DNA of 64,000 bases from Pocillopora verrucosa (lineage: Eukaryota; Cnidaria; Anthozoa; Scleractinia; Pocilloporidae). Below, piece by piece: positions 1 through 10,000 of the stretch. Both the position numbers and the translations under genes were made by a program. The stretch's first letter is position 1. Each line of letters opens with the position of its first letter. The notes beneath the pieces are model-generated. The model was not told where the DNA came from and did not search any database. It saw only the letters and a program-made list of their open reading frames with translations. The stretch is from assembly GCF_036669915.1 (NCBI RefSeq), contig NC_089319.1:18300204-18364203 (forward strand). Reading direction: 5' to 3'.

Positions 1-937
1 TTTTTTTCTCTTTTTTTACCACGGACTTTCTTTCGCTTTCGATTTTTTCAAATGAGCAAATAGATTCCACGAGTGAATTTTGTAAAGTGCGCGATGTAAA
101 CAAAATATGGAATAAACATGAAAATCTAGCCCAAACATGAACAGTTGCCGCGCGGGATTCGCCCAGGTGCGCGAGCGAGATTATGACACCTTCCTGATTT
201 ATTAACTTTTATTTGAAAATACGTTTTTCTAAATAACTCGGGTGCTTTTAAAGATTTCTGGAAATAATTTTGTGGAAACGTTAGGTTGAATGTTTGAATT
301 CAATTTAGTCAAATAAAAGAAAAATCGATTTTTTTTCCGCCTCTGAAGGTGGGAAGTTTGCCCTAAAAACAAACCTGTTATTTGAAAAATTATCCAGCGC
401 TGAAACTGTGCTGTTTTAATCATCAATGTGCGTAGTAGAATGCGTGATATGACACTTAAACGTTTGTTTATGTATCAAAAAGGGGAAACCTGTGTATCTG
501 AAAAGACATAAGATTGCTTTGTACGATTGTACAAACAAAGATTTTTTATACTAAAGGTATAAACGCTAAAATTGCAATAGCGCATATGAAAACATACGGC
601 TAAGGACCGAAAATTCCGTGATCCCGTCTGATAAGGTCAACGACAAAAGGAAGATATACAAATTTAGTAATTATATACTATATACACAGAGCAAACGATG
701 ATGCACAAGTCTACTCAAAAGCCACACGTATAACTCAACAGTGGAGGATCGTAGACGTGATATTTTCAAGAACAATTTAAGTCCAGTATTTAGGTGGCAC
801 TTTTGCATACGCATGACATAAAAAAGGAAGAAACGCTGCGGCCCAGCGCAAGAATTTTGGCACACAAAAAGTCAGTGGAAAAGCCGATTAAAATAATTTG
901 TATGATCGAGTAACAATGAAACAATACGGGAGGTATT
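1..937. other. intergenic, no gene recognised
   Basis: AT-rich sequence with short open frames only. I see no splice-bounded exon, no domain and no RNA gene in it. The frames near 671-937 run into the foldback element that follows and are not credible genes. Confidence 0.5.
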
Positions 938-1101
938 AAATATATGTTATTTGCCGGCTGGGAGGTCCGTATGGTGAAAAACTGTGACCGAGGTCTTGAA
1001 AATACTGCCCGAGGCCGTAGGCCGAGGGCAGCATTTTCAAGACCGAGGTCACAGTTTTTTACCATACGGACTGACCCTTAGCCGGTAAATAACATATTTA
1101 T
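938..1101. repeat. foldback (inverted-repeat) element, MITE-like
   Basis: An imperfect palindrome of about 165 bp. The left arm runs from 938 (atatgttatttgccgg) to about 1014 and the right arm from about 1017 to 1101 (ccggtaaataacatattt). The core arms (ccgtatggtgaaaaactgtg against cacagttttttaccatacgg) are nearly perfect and the centre is gaggccgtaggccgag. No coding capacity. The form fits a non-autonomous DNA transposon or foldback element; the family was not identified. Confidence 0.85.
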
Positions 1102-1311
1102 TGTTTTTAAACTTGACGAAATTCTTTCCGAAAGAACCCGAATGACTTATGGCCGTAAATACGGCAAGATCTTCCATAAACTGAACAATTTTTGAGTGAG
1201 TAAATGGTAGTTAAAATAGAGGTGATGCAAATTTAAGAGAGATGCCTCAGCGAAACATTTTCATTTCCGTAACGATAAAGGTGATTTAAAAGGCTTCCAA
1301 ACAAACTTTGA

Positions 1312-3460
1312 AACATTAAAGTTCACACGGCAACCAGGTGGACAATCAGACATAGCAAACAGAGAGAGAAACATGACAGAAAACTCCGTCACTTGCTCAG
1401 TAAGAGGTCTCCTGTTAATTCAGGCTCATCTCTGAAAGATAAATGGGTCATGAACCTTTCCTCCAAGGAATTATCCGCGCTGGAACGGAGTGGTTTAGAG
1501 AAGGGTCTAAAGTTTGCTATTGCTCCTCGCAAAATACCGACCGCCGAAATTGTCGCCGCTGTTGAGGTTGATCTCTCAACTCGACGACGATCGTAGGCAT
1601 TTGGTAAGAGCAGAAGTAAGTAGCGTACTCAGGCGTGCTAAACCTCCTCCCAAAAACATTCAAAAGGATGTTTTCAATGCGCTTATAACTCTCAAAAAGG
1701 ATCCGGACAGGCTCGTATTATCTGCTGACAAGGGTAATTGTGTTGTGGTTATGGACAAACAGCAATATCACGACAAAGCTTTGTCTCTGCTCAATGACAA
1801 GAGTACGTATGCTGTCTTAAACTCTGATCCAACCAGTAAAACTCAAAGAAAGTTAAACAAAATGTTGCTTGATTTGAAAAAAGCTGGCAGAATTAGTGAC
1901 TCTGCGTACAAAATGTTATACAGTAGTGACGGCTTATGTCCACGTTTTTATGGCTTACCTAAAATTCATAAACCGGGAATTCCTTTGAGACCCATTGTCT
2001 CTTTTGTTAATTCTCCGACTTATGCAATTTCTGGTTATCTTGCGAGAATTTTGTCGCCTGTTGTTGGGAATACTGATTACACTGTCAAAAATTCCTGCGA
2101 ATTTACGGATTTCATAAGAGATAAAACTCTTGACGCTTGTGAAGAATTAGTATCTTTCGACGTTGTTTCGCTCTTCACTAAAATCCCAGTTGATCTTGCC
2201 GTTAAGGTTGCGGAGGAAAGACTCAGAGAAGATGCTTCCCTAGGACAAAGAACTTCTTTGCCTGTGGAGGATATTATTCATCTGCTGTCTTTTTGCCTCA
2301 AAACCACGCAATTTACATATAACGGCACATACTATCAACAAGTTTTTGGTACAGCTATGGGTTCGCCTGTTTCTGCTGTCATTGCTAACATGGTAATGGA
2401 AGACGTGGAACAAAGGGCCTTGGCCACTTCACCGGTTAAACCCTTTTTCTGGAAACGATATGTCGATGATGTTATTTCTGCGGTATCCGGAAATGAAGCG
2501 GAGCGCCTCTTGTCGCATTTGAATTCAGTAGAGCCGTCGATCCAATTCACCCTTGAACGTGAAAAGGATAGACATTTGCCCTTTCTTGATTTAAATGTGT
2601 CCAGAGGGGTTCAGGGTAATTTAGAGACAAGTGTCTATCGTAAACCCACCCACACCGACAAATACCTCGCTTTCGATTCTCACCATCCTATTTGCCATAA
2701 AAAGTCTGTAGCCAAAACTTTACTTAGGAGGGCTGATTGTCTACCATCATCACTCGATTCGAAGGCTGAGGAGAGGAAATATGTTTCCAGTGTCCTAAAG
2801 GCAAATGGCTATACAAAAACTTTTCTCCGTAACTGCCAAAAACCAGTTACAAATAGTAACGCTCTTGATGAAAGGGAACCAGCGACTGGTTTTGCTGTTA
2901 TTCCTTACATACAGGGTGTTACTGAACCCATCAAGAGAATTTTGAATAGCCACAACGTTAAAGTTGCTCAAAAACCTTTTCAGACTTTGGGGCATATTTT
3001 CGCCAAGCCTAAGGATCCTGTCACGAAAGAACAACGAACCGACGCCATTTATTCTATTCCTTGCAATGACTGTGATAACGAATACATCGGACAGACCAAA
3101 CGCCAGTTTGGTACACGGTTAAAAGAGCACCAAAAAGCGGTTTTTCTTTGCAAAAAGGAAAATTCAGCTTTATCGGAGCATACTTGCCTAACCAACCATA
3201 CAATTGGGTGGGATAATTCTAAAATTATCACTACTAATCGGCGTTACCACCAGCGCCTTTGTTTGGAGGCTTGGCACATTAACTCCGCCCACGCTCCTTT
3301 AAATCGTGACGATGGCGGTCTGCTTCCTGACGCCTATTTACACCTCGTCAGAAAAAAAAGGCCGCTAATTAGTGATCATATAAAAGGACCTCTTGTTGCA
3401 GCGTTTAGATTACCCCTGATGAAGGCACTAGACAGGAGTGTCGAAACGTTGGGTCTATGA
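1312..3460 (+). mobile_element. Penelope-like retroelement, RT + GIY-YIG, one frameshift
   Basis: Nearly complete coding region of a Penelope-like element (PLE). PLE proteins join a telomerase-related reverse transcriptase to a GIY-YIG endonuclease. In frame 1 (1312-1596) the N-terminal part reads WVMNLSSKELSALERSGLEK and APRKIPTAEIVAAVE, a typical PLE leader. From about 1570 the protein continues in frame 2 to the TGA at 3458-3460, so one small indel (the run gatctctcaactc looks like a lost TC unit) breaks the ORF. RT motifs visible: YGLPKIHKPGIPLRPIVS, SFDVVSLFTKIP, GTAMGSPVSAVIANMVME, and the catalytic YVDD at 2459-2470. The GIY-YIG module follows: AIYSIPCNDCDNEYIGQT, with EYIGQ at 3080-3094. 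No in-frame stop lies in the 1.9 kb after the frameshift, so the copy is young. The 5' limit is uncertain; a TGA at 1309 closes the frame. The coding tail overlaps a ribozyme-like core, listed separately. Confidence 0.93.
3416..3455 (+). ncRNA. hammerhead-ribozyme-like core in the PLE tail
   Basis: The order of conserved hammerhead elements is present: CTGATGA at 3416-3422, a 6-bp stem II (GGCACT 3424-3429 with AGTGTC 3437-3442, one G-U pair, loop of 7), then GAAAC at 3443-3447, a 5-nt loop, and GTC at 3453-3455. The C3447-G3453 and A3446-T3454 pairs would form a 2-bp stem III. PLEs are known to carry minimal-stem-III hammerheads. One extra A (3423) sits before stem II, and I see no convincing stem I here, so activity as a monomer is doubtful. 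It also encodes the last residues of the PLE protein (MKALDRSVETLGL). Confidence 0.55.
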
Positions 3461-4764
3461 ATTGTAACTTCTTCGGTTACATTCATTAAATCTGCAAACC
3501 AGTGTAGCTTCAAACTATGTTTGAAACATTATTTTTACAAGTATCTGTCACAATCTGACACCTGTCAATTAGAGAGCGTGCAAGAAAAAAAAAAAAGTAG
3601 GAACATTTGAAAACCAACAGAACTAGTTTGGCAAGGACTGTCACGACAATGTTTTCTTAAAAATCAGTTAATGATCTAACGGAAAGTATTATTTACTCTC
3701 ATCGACCATTCATTCATGTACGAAGATTTAACTCTGTTCATTAAGTAAACGGCGAGGAAAGTAATTGTGAGTAAATTCAATTTTTTATTTTGAAGTTGTG
3801 GGAGTTTGCTCGTTTGTTTGCTGTAATGGCGTGTTTAACTCTGATCTTTCCTTCACAAAAACTAAATTCGAACGGCACACTCCAACGAGACACAAGGGAA
3901 TTTAATGCAGCCTTTTCTCAATTCCTTCAATTTCTGTTGTGCAATTTAAGGTACAAATGTCCAAATTGAATGGAATTGGAAAGACTCACCAGGAGCGTAT
4001 ATTTGTTGTAGAACTTAAATTAAAACTTCGCTCGCTTTTTTTTTACTATGAACAAATTGCTCGAGAAAATTCAGATATTAAATGAATGAAAGTTCCATCT
4101 TTCAGTTTAACTGTAACCAAATACCTCTAGTTTCAACTTTCTGGGTACTTTTTGTGAACGATTAAAATTAATTGCAGACGGTTTTTAGGCCGCTTGTCAA
4201 CCAACGTAATGACACTGTTGTTTATACAAATTCATTCTGAAACCAATATTTTTCTGTCAACCAAAGTGATTTGATAGAGAGAAAAGGGAGGATTCATAAG
4301 TTATTTATCGGCTTGAGGTAGTGACCGACATGTTTGCTTAAAAATACTGCCCAGCCGGAAAACGAGGTATATTTATGAAAAATGACAACGAAAGTTGGGA
4401 TGTACTCGGCGACTCACGAATGCGTTACCGTGGCCCGTGGGCAGAGATAGGAAAATACTGACCGGGTAAAGAACCAATCAGATTGCAAGATTCGTTACCG
4501 TGCCCTCTAAAAAAACAATAAAAAAACATATCATCCTATCAATTTTATCGATATATTTAGAGCAAGCCGCAAGAAAATATCCATCACTCAGTGGTCTGAT
4601 TATTCATAACTGTCACAGATATATTTACATACATGCACAGACACGTTGAGTGGAACGCTTGGGCTGCCTCGAGAAAGCGCTTCGGTTAAGCACACCTTCC
4701 TCGAGAAGCTGTCAGACAATGATCTTTTGTTAATACGGGTACCAGTCGAAGAGCCAGTTTATCC
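3461..4764. other. intergenic; degenerate repeat at about 4300-4515
   Basis: No gene seen. A small hairpin (tgtaac/gttaca, 3464-3482) lies just after the PLE stop and may belong to its 3' end. At about 4300-4515 the text (ttatttatcggctt, aaaatactgccc, gattcgttaccg) resembles a decayed half of the foldback family at 938-1101 together with a second MITE; this is a weak, by-eye match. The TRIM promoter should lie in the last few hundred bases, without a clear TATA box. Confidence 0.4.
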
Positions 4765-6933
4765 ATGGATGTTCAACAACTGTTTAAAAGCCTCAGGAAA
4801 GAAGCTGAATGTCCTCTGTGCTTAGAGACAGTCAAAGATCCCAAGACTCTGCCATGTTTACACTCATTCTGTTTGGTATGCCTCGACAAACACGCTAACT
4901 ACGCAAGAAGACAGCTTCAGACAGCAATCAAATGTCCAGTTTGTCAGGCTAGCTTTCAAATCCCTCAAGAAGACACATTTGGCGGCCTACCCGCGTCTTT
5001 TCATCTCAACCGATTGGTGGATCTCCTCGCTCTAACGGATGGTGGTTCAGAGTCCCAACAATGTGGCAGTTGCGAAGAAAACAACATTGCGACTCACTAT
5101 TGTTTTGAGTGCCAGAGCTTTCTCTGTACAACTTGTTATAAAGCTCATCAACGCTTCAAGGCCACAAGAGGTCACAAAAATATCTCTGTCGACAATTTGC
5201 AAGCAGACGATGTCGAAAAGTTGATTCGTAGACCAGTCATGTGTTCAGAGCAATATCATCAAGATCAACCACTGGAGTATTATTGCAAAGATTGTAACGT
5301 TTGCTCCTGCATAAAGTGCAGTGTTGTAAGTCATAATCACCACACTATGGTTGATATGCAGAAAGCTGCAGATGAACAAAAGATGCAAATAGACGAGGCT
5401 TTGAAGAAAGTGAAAGCGGAAGTTGTTATTTTTGAAAATGAAATGAAGAACCAAACTGAATTAATGAACAAAAACAAAACACAAATATCGGCTGCCAGAG
5501 AGAAGATGAACGAGACTGTGGACGATTGTATTCGCTTATTAACGGAGCATAAGGCGTCAATGAATGCCAAATTCGATGAAATTAATCAAGCCCATCAAAA
5601 AGCTCACGCAACACATCTGGAAAACTTCCAGCTCGCTGTCGCGCAGTTGAAAAGTTCTTTGGAACAAGGGGAGAATATCTTGGAGAGGAATATCAATGCT
5701 GAAATTCTGCAAACGAAGCCAGTGATTATTGGACGCTGCGAGGACCTTTTAAATGCGAAAAAACCCGAAATATACAAACCACCCCGTGTTCATTACGCAG
5801 TAGAGCAGAAATTGGATATTTCAAATCGAGTTGTTGTGAGCCATACGGATCCCTCATCGACACTTGTCGAACTCTGGCAGGAGAAGGTAGAAGAACAGAA
5901 TGAGACATATTTTACTATTATCACAAGGGATTCAGAGGAAAGACCGTGCTATAATGAGGATGATTACATAAAATGTGACATTCGCACTTTAACAGGGGAT
6001 AGCTTCGAAACCGTACATCTAAAGATTGAGGACAACGAAGATGGTAGCTACATAGTAGAATACACACCACCTCATACCGGATTGTATGAAGTGAAAGTTG
6101 AAGTCAATGGACAGCCGCTGAATGGTAGTCCGTGGAGTGTGCAAGTCATACCTCATCAGTATCAGTTGAAGTTCAGTTTTGGTTCAAATGGCAGTGGACC
6201 AGGACAGTTTGATGGACCTTATGATATTGCTGTTGATAAGGAAACAGGAATTGTTGCCGTATCTGACTATGGAAATAAAATAATTCAGCTGTTTGGCACT
6301 AATGGCAAATACCTGAGAGAGATAGGACTGAGGGCTAGCTGTTGCTCATTAGACTTTACCAAGTCCGGTCAAATAATTGCCGTTACTCCTGGTGATGTTC
6401 ACAAAATTTCTTTGTTTTCTAAGGAGGGTCAGTTTGTCAAGCACATCGACAATGAGCACTTGAAGTTTCCTTTTCATATATCGACTGATGATGAAGAGTT
6501 TCAAACGATTTGTGATCTAGGGAATAATGAAGTCATAGTCATCGCTCCTGACAGTACAGAGCCATTTACACGTATCACTGCTTCAGAGCATGATCGATCA
6601 GTAATGTGCGCCATTTGGCACGAAGAAACACACCGTTACTTTGTCTCTGATTCCAAAGCTGACCTTGTCAAGGTTTTTGATGAGGAAGGAAATTTTATGT
6701 ATGAAATTGGGCATGGAAGGTTACTGAATCCTTTTGGACTTGCTATTGACAAATTTAACAATTTGATTGTCTGTGATGCTGGGAACCAGAGACTCAAAGT
6801 ATTTACTACAGAAGGAGACTTTCTCTCAGAGACTGTACAATGTTTCCACACACCGCGGTTTATTGCCGTGTCTAAAAAAGGGGAAGTTCTGGTCACTGAC
6901 TATGAGAAAAACTGTATTTTTCTATTTCAATAG
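4765..6933 (+). CDS. TRIM-NHL protein (RING, two B-boxes, coiled coil, filamin, NHL)
   Basis: Single-exon gene for a 722-residue TRIM protein of the TRIM2/3/71 architecture, expected to be a cytoplasmic E3 ubiquitin ligase. The RING ligands are C16, C19, C31, H33, C36, C39, C57 and C60 (C3HC4). B-box 1 spans about 100-137 (CGSCEENNIATHYC) and B-box 2 about 160-193. Residues about 197-310 are a charged coiled coil. A filamin/ABP280 domain (about 360-463) ends in the usual GSPWSVQV strand. NHL repeats fill about 470-720, for example GPGQFDGPYDIAVD and NPFGLAIDKFNNLIVCDAGN. The ATG at 4765 leads directly into the RING, so the start is secure; the stop is TAG. Cnidarians carry many intronless TRIM genes of this kind. 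A tandem partial copy lies 1.5 kb downstream on the same strand. The substrate or RNA target of the NHL propeller cannot be read from the sequence. Confidence 0.95.
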   Translation: MDVQQLFKSLRKEAECPLCLETVKDPKTLPCLHSFCLVCLDKHANYARRQLQTAIKCPVCQASFQIPQEDTFGGLPASFHLNRLVDLLALTDGGSESQQCGSCEENNIATHYCFECQSFLCTTCYKAHQRFKATRGHKNISVDNLQADDVEKLIRRPVMCSEQYHQDQPLEYYCKDCNVCSCIKCSVVSHNHHTMVDMQKAADEQKMQIDEALKKVKAEVVIFENEMKNQTELMNKNKTQISAAREKMNETVDDCIRLLTEHKASMNAKFDEINQAHQKAHATHLENFQLAVAQLKSSLEQGENILERNINAEILQTKPVIIGRCEDLLNAKKPEIYKPPRVHYAVEQKLDISNRVVVSHTDPSSTLVELWQEKVEEQNETYFTIITRDSEERPCYNEDDYIKCDIRTLTGDSFETVHLKIEDNEDGSYIVEYTPPHTGLYEVKVEVNGQPLNGSPWSVQVIPHQYQLKFSFGSNGSGPGQFDGPYDIAVDKETGIVAVSDYGNKIIQLFGTNGKYLREIGLRASCCSLDFTKSGQIIAVTPGDVHKISLFSKEGQFVKHIDNEHLKFPFHISTDDEEFQTICDLGNNEVIVIAPDSTEPFTRITASEHDRSVMCAIWHEETHRYFVSDSKADLVKVFDEEGNFMYEIGHGRLLNPFGLAIDKFNNLIVCDAGNQRLKVFTTEGDFLSETVQCFHTPRFIAVSKKGEVLVTDYEKNCIFLFQ

Positions 6934-7349
6934 ATCAGTAATATGGCGATGAAAGTGTTGAATACATTTCGTACAGCACGAGTTTAGGGCACAATCATGA
7001 GCAAAACAACTTTTTCTTACAAAGTAACAAGCGAGAAAGTACAGAAGACAGTAAGCATGACTGACTTTTAAAAATGTTTTGACAAGGTAGAGTTGCATAC
7101 CTAGGACTCCCAACGGTAGCGCAGTGGACACATTTCATAAATAAAAAAAAATTCTAAAGCTTAATTATATAGAGCTTCCGAAGAAAGTCGTAAAATATCG
7201 TAAATGTACAAACTTACCTATTTTTTTGATGCTTATTCTTTCTTTCCATTTTTTTTTTATCGTCTGATAAATATAATAAATAAAACATAGCTTAATGATT
7301 TTAGATATGTGAAATTCAAATATTTTCTTTGCGGTGAAGAGAAGAATTT

Positions 7350-7552
7350 AAGAGTTCCACGCAGCTAAGAACACTACTGAACTAGTAGTTGAAAATAGGA
7401 CCTGAAAAAAATTCAGGCCCGTACGGGATTTGAACCCTGAGCTGCAACGGTGTCGCAGAAGTCATGGGTTCAAATCTCGTACGGGCCTGAATTTTTTTTC
7501 AGGCCTATTTCAACTACTAGTTCAGTAGTGTTCTTAGCTGCTTGGAGCTCTT
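7350..7552. repeat. long hairpin repeat with tRNA-like B-box segment
   Basis: Inverted repeat of about 200 bp with arms of about 84 bp. The left arm begins aagagttccacgcagctaag and the right arm ends ctgcttggagctctt; the pairing is broken by only a few mismatches. The loop is about 30 bp. The inner right arm reads gggttcaaatctcgtacggg, close to a tRNA TpsiC arm / B-box (GGTTCAAATCC type), followed by a T-run. It looks like two copies of a tRNA-derived SINE tail joined head to head. A related, more decayed single copy is at 16873-16960. Confidence 0.75.
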
Positions 7553-7659
7553 AAAAATATAGCTTATTAGACGTTTACAGGTAGTTGTTTAATGTGGACC
7601 TCCATGAAAATGTGATGTAGTGCGCTTACTTTATAAAAGTAAACGTAGGAATAATAATG

Positions 7660-7692
7660 GTAATCATGATCAGAATAATGATAATAATAATG

Positions 7693-7728
<36 letters not shown>

Positions 7729-7745
7729 TTAATAATAATGGTAAA
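7660..7745 (+). repeat. (AAT)n microsatellite
   Basis: Trinucleotide array of aat/ata units with a few tga interruptions, about 85 bp. Low-complexity sequence with no coding potential. Confidence 0.9.
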
Positions 7746-8485
7746 ATTTCGTCAAGAAATTAAGGATTGAAATAAAAGGGATCAACGTGTTTAAAAAAAT
7801 AACAACTACAAGATCTCTTCAATACAATCAAAAGACCTTCAGGAAGTGGTTTTAATTTTAGAGTTGTCCATTTCTCAGCCGAGCATGTTTTGAGACAGCC
7901 CCAGGAGTACTAGGTTGTATCACAGTCGTTGTGCTCTGGCGCTTCAGGGAACGCAAATGCTACGTAAAAGGGAGAGGTGCAAGTTTCTTTGGGAAAAGGA
8001 AAAAATAGAACCAAAAAGGATTTATATGAAAATATTTTTTGGTTGTCCTTCCATGAGCAACACGGGGGGGAGGGGAAGGGGTTTGTGTCCAACTCATCAC
8101 TGAGTTTCGTGTCAATTTTCCTGAAAAAGCTAGTTTGGATAATGCTTGATGCAAAAGCAAGAAAATCTGACGTAGAGAATTTCACGAAGTGTTTATAGCT
8201 TTCCTGCACTCCGTGAAGAGTGAAACTTAAACAAACCACAACAGCACAAGATACACTGTTTGATTAGAGAAACTTTAATAGAGAGTTTGATATACAAATA
8301 TTCTGTTTCTTTTTAAAAGCAGATTATCAATACTTTTTTTTTCAAATAGAAATTGTTAATACCTAATTTTCTAGATCATATATCACATCGAAAACGCTCG
8401 GCGTTAGAAAAAATTCAGAAAGGGGGAAAGAGCAACGCTTCTGTTTCCTTGACAACCGCTAATCTTCGTTCACACGTAATTTCGT

Positions 8486-9709
8486 TTGTCTACGCTGTGT
8501 GAGAGCCTGGAACAAGACCTTTTGAACGTGAAAAAGCCTGAGATATACAAACCACCCCGTGTTCATTACGCAGTAGGGCGGAAATTGGATATTTCGGATC
8601 GAGTTGTTGTGAGTCATACGGATCCCTCATCGACACTTGTCAAAGGTCTTTGTGAGAAGGTAGAAGAACAGAATGAGACATATTTTACTATTATCACGAG
8701 GGATTCAGAGAAAAGACAGAGTTATAATGATGATGACATAAACTGTGAAATTCGCACTTCAACAGGGGATAGCTTGGGGACGGATCTTAAGATTGAAGAC
8801 GCGGAAGATGGTAGTTATACAATTAAATACACACCAGATCAGATTGGATTATATGACCTAAAAATTGAAGTAAATGGACAGCCGCTGGATGGAAGTCCGT
8901 GGACTGTTCAGGTCATCCCTCATCAGTATCACTTGAAGTTCAGCTTTGGTTCATGTGGCAACAGACCAGGGAATTTTAATTATCCTTGCGGTGTTGCTGT
9001 AAGTGAGAAAACAGGAACTATAGCCATTTCTGATTATTCGAATAATAGAATTCAGCTGTTTAGCTCCAACTGGAACTACCTTAATGAAATACGACTGGGG
9101 TCTTCATGCTCGTCTGTAAGCTTTACTGAGTCCGATCAAATTATTTCCGCTACCCCTCATGATGTTAATAAGATTTGTCTCTTTGCTAAAGACGGCAAGT
9201 TTGTCCAGCACATCAACAGTAAGCACTTGCAGTGTCCTTCTCACATATCCATCGGAAAAGATGATTCCATTATCAGTAGTGATCCAATAAACCATGTCTT
9301 TGAGGTCATCTCCCCCGACGGGACAAAATTACTAAAACGCTTCCGTGCCTCAGAACATCATGATTCAATAAAGTGCGCAATCTACCACGAGCAGAAATTC
9401 TTTGTCTCTGATTGTAAGGCTCACCGTGTTGGTGTTTATGACGAGGACGGAATATTGTTGTATGATATTGGCAGCAAGGAGTCTGGCGACGGACATCTTG
9501 CTCACCCCAGTGGACTAGCAATTGACACATTCAACAATTTGCTCGTCTGTGATGTTGGGAAAAGTTCAGTTCAGGTATTCACACGAGACGGAAAGTTTGT
9601 GTCGATGTTTGGAATGTCTTCATTTGCACCGAATTATGTTGCCGTGTCTAAAAATGGAGATGTTTTTGTAACTGACCATGTGAACCACTGTGTTCATGTC
9701 TTTCACTAA
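8486..9709 (+). CDS. TRIM-NHL tandem copy lacking RING/B-box/coiled coil
   Basis: Open frame of about 407 codons homologous to residue 327 onward of the upstream TRIM gene: linker (KKPEIYKPPRVHYAV in both), filamin domain ending GSPWTVQV, and NHL repeats (AHPSGLAIDTFNNLLVCDVG). The frame opens at a TTG (8486) after an in-frame TAA at 8477, and no ATG precedes the conserved region. It is therefore either a 5'-truncated duplicate or the last exon of a gene with an unseen upstream exon; a possible acceptor AG lies at about 8500-8504. There is no stop or frameshift in 1.2 kb although the NHL part has diverged to roughly three-quarters identity by eye, which argues that the frame is kept by selection. 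Without RING and coiled coil it could not act as a ligase alone but could compete for NHL ligands; this is inference. Confidence 0.65.
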   Translation: MSTLCESLEQDLLNVKKPEIYKPPRVHYAVGRKLDISDRVVVSHTDPSSTLVKGLCEKVEEQNETYFTIITRDSEKRQSYNDDDINCEIRTSTGDSLGTDLKIEDAEDGSYTIKYTPDQIGLYDLKIEVNGQPLDGSPWTVQVIPHQYHLKFSFGSCGNRPGNFNYPCGVAVSEKTGTIAISDYSNNRIQLFSSNWNYLNEIRLGSSCSSVSFTESDQIISATPHDVNKICLFAKDGKFVQHINSKHLQCPSHISIGKDDSIISSDPINHVFEVISPDGTKLLKRFRASEHHDSIKCAIYHEQKFFVSDCKAHRVGVYDEDGILLYDIGSKESGDGHLAHPSGLAIDTFNNLLVCDVGKSSVQVFTRDGKFVSMFGMSSFAPNYVAVSKNGDVFVTDHVNHCVHVFH

Positions 9710-9833
9710 GAAAAGGTTGTAACGGAGTTAAAAGTTTTTATGGTTAGTCTTCCAGTTTTCATTTAACGCGACAAGTGTTATGTCACTTGTCATTATTAGC
9801 TGTCTCGTATTTTTTCTTGTATATTATTAATAC

Positions 9834-10000
9834 GTAATCACATGATTTTTCCCGTGCAATTTGGAGTAAATAAACACTTATTAATTTTTTCAAAGACCAC
9901 AAATTGCACTCGCCTTACGGGCTCGTGCAATTTCGTTAGTCTTTGAAAAAATTTGCTCTTGCTTATTTATTCCAAATTGCACTCGAAATCATGTAATTAC
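9834..10000. repeat. foldback MITE
   Basis: Inverted repeat of about 167 bp with arms of about 76 bp: gtaatcacatgattt with aaatcatgtaattac at the ends, then tgcaatttgga with tccaaattgca, then ttttttcaaagac with gtctttgaaaaaa. The central spacer is cgccttacgggc. No coding potential. Family unknown. Confidence 0.88.

Larger units (their letters stand above)
6934..8485. other. intergenic with hairpin and microsatellite
   Basis: Spacer between the two TRIM copies. It holds the long hairpin at 7350-7552 and the TAA-type microsatellite at about 7660-7745. The overlapping short frames at 7910-8239 are on opposite strands, lack homology I can name and are not called as genes. Confidence 0.6.

Noticed and set aside
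1393-1596. Separate 67-codon gene before the PLE
   Set aside because: It opens at TTG and encodes the PLE N-terminal leader in another frame; it is the frameshifted start of the same element.
7430-7490. Functional tRNA gene in the 7350 hairpin
   Set aside because: Only a B-box/TpsiC-like segment is present; there is no complete A-box or cloverleaf and it lies inside an inverted repeat.
7910-8239. Overlapping 60-110 codon frames on both strands
   Set aside because: No motif, no splice-site logic, and two strands open at once, as expected by chance.
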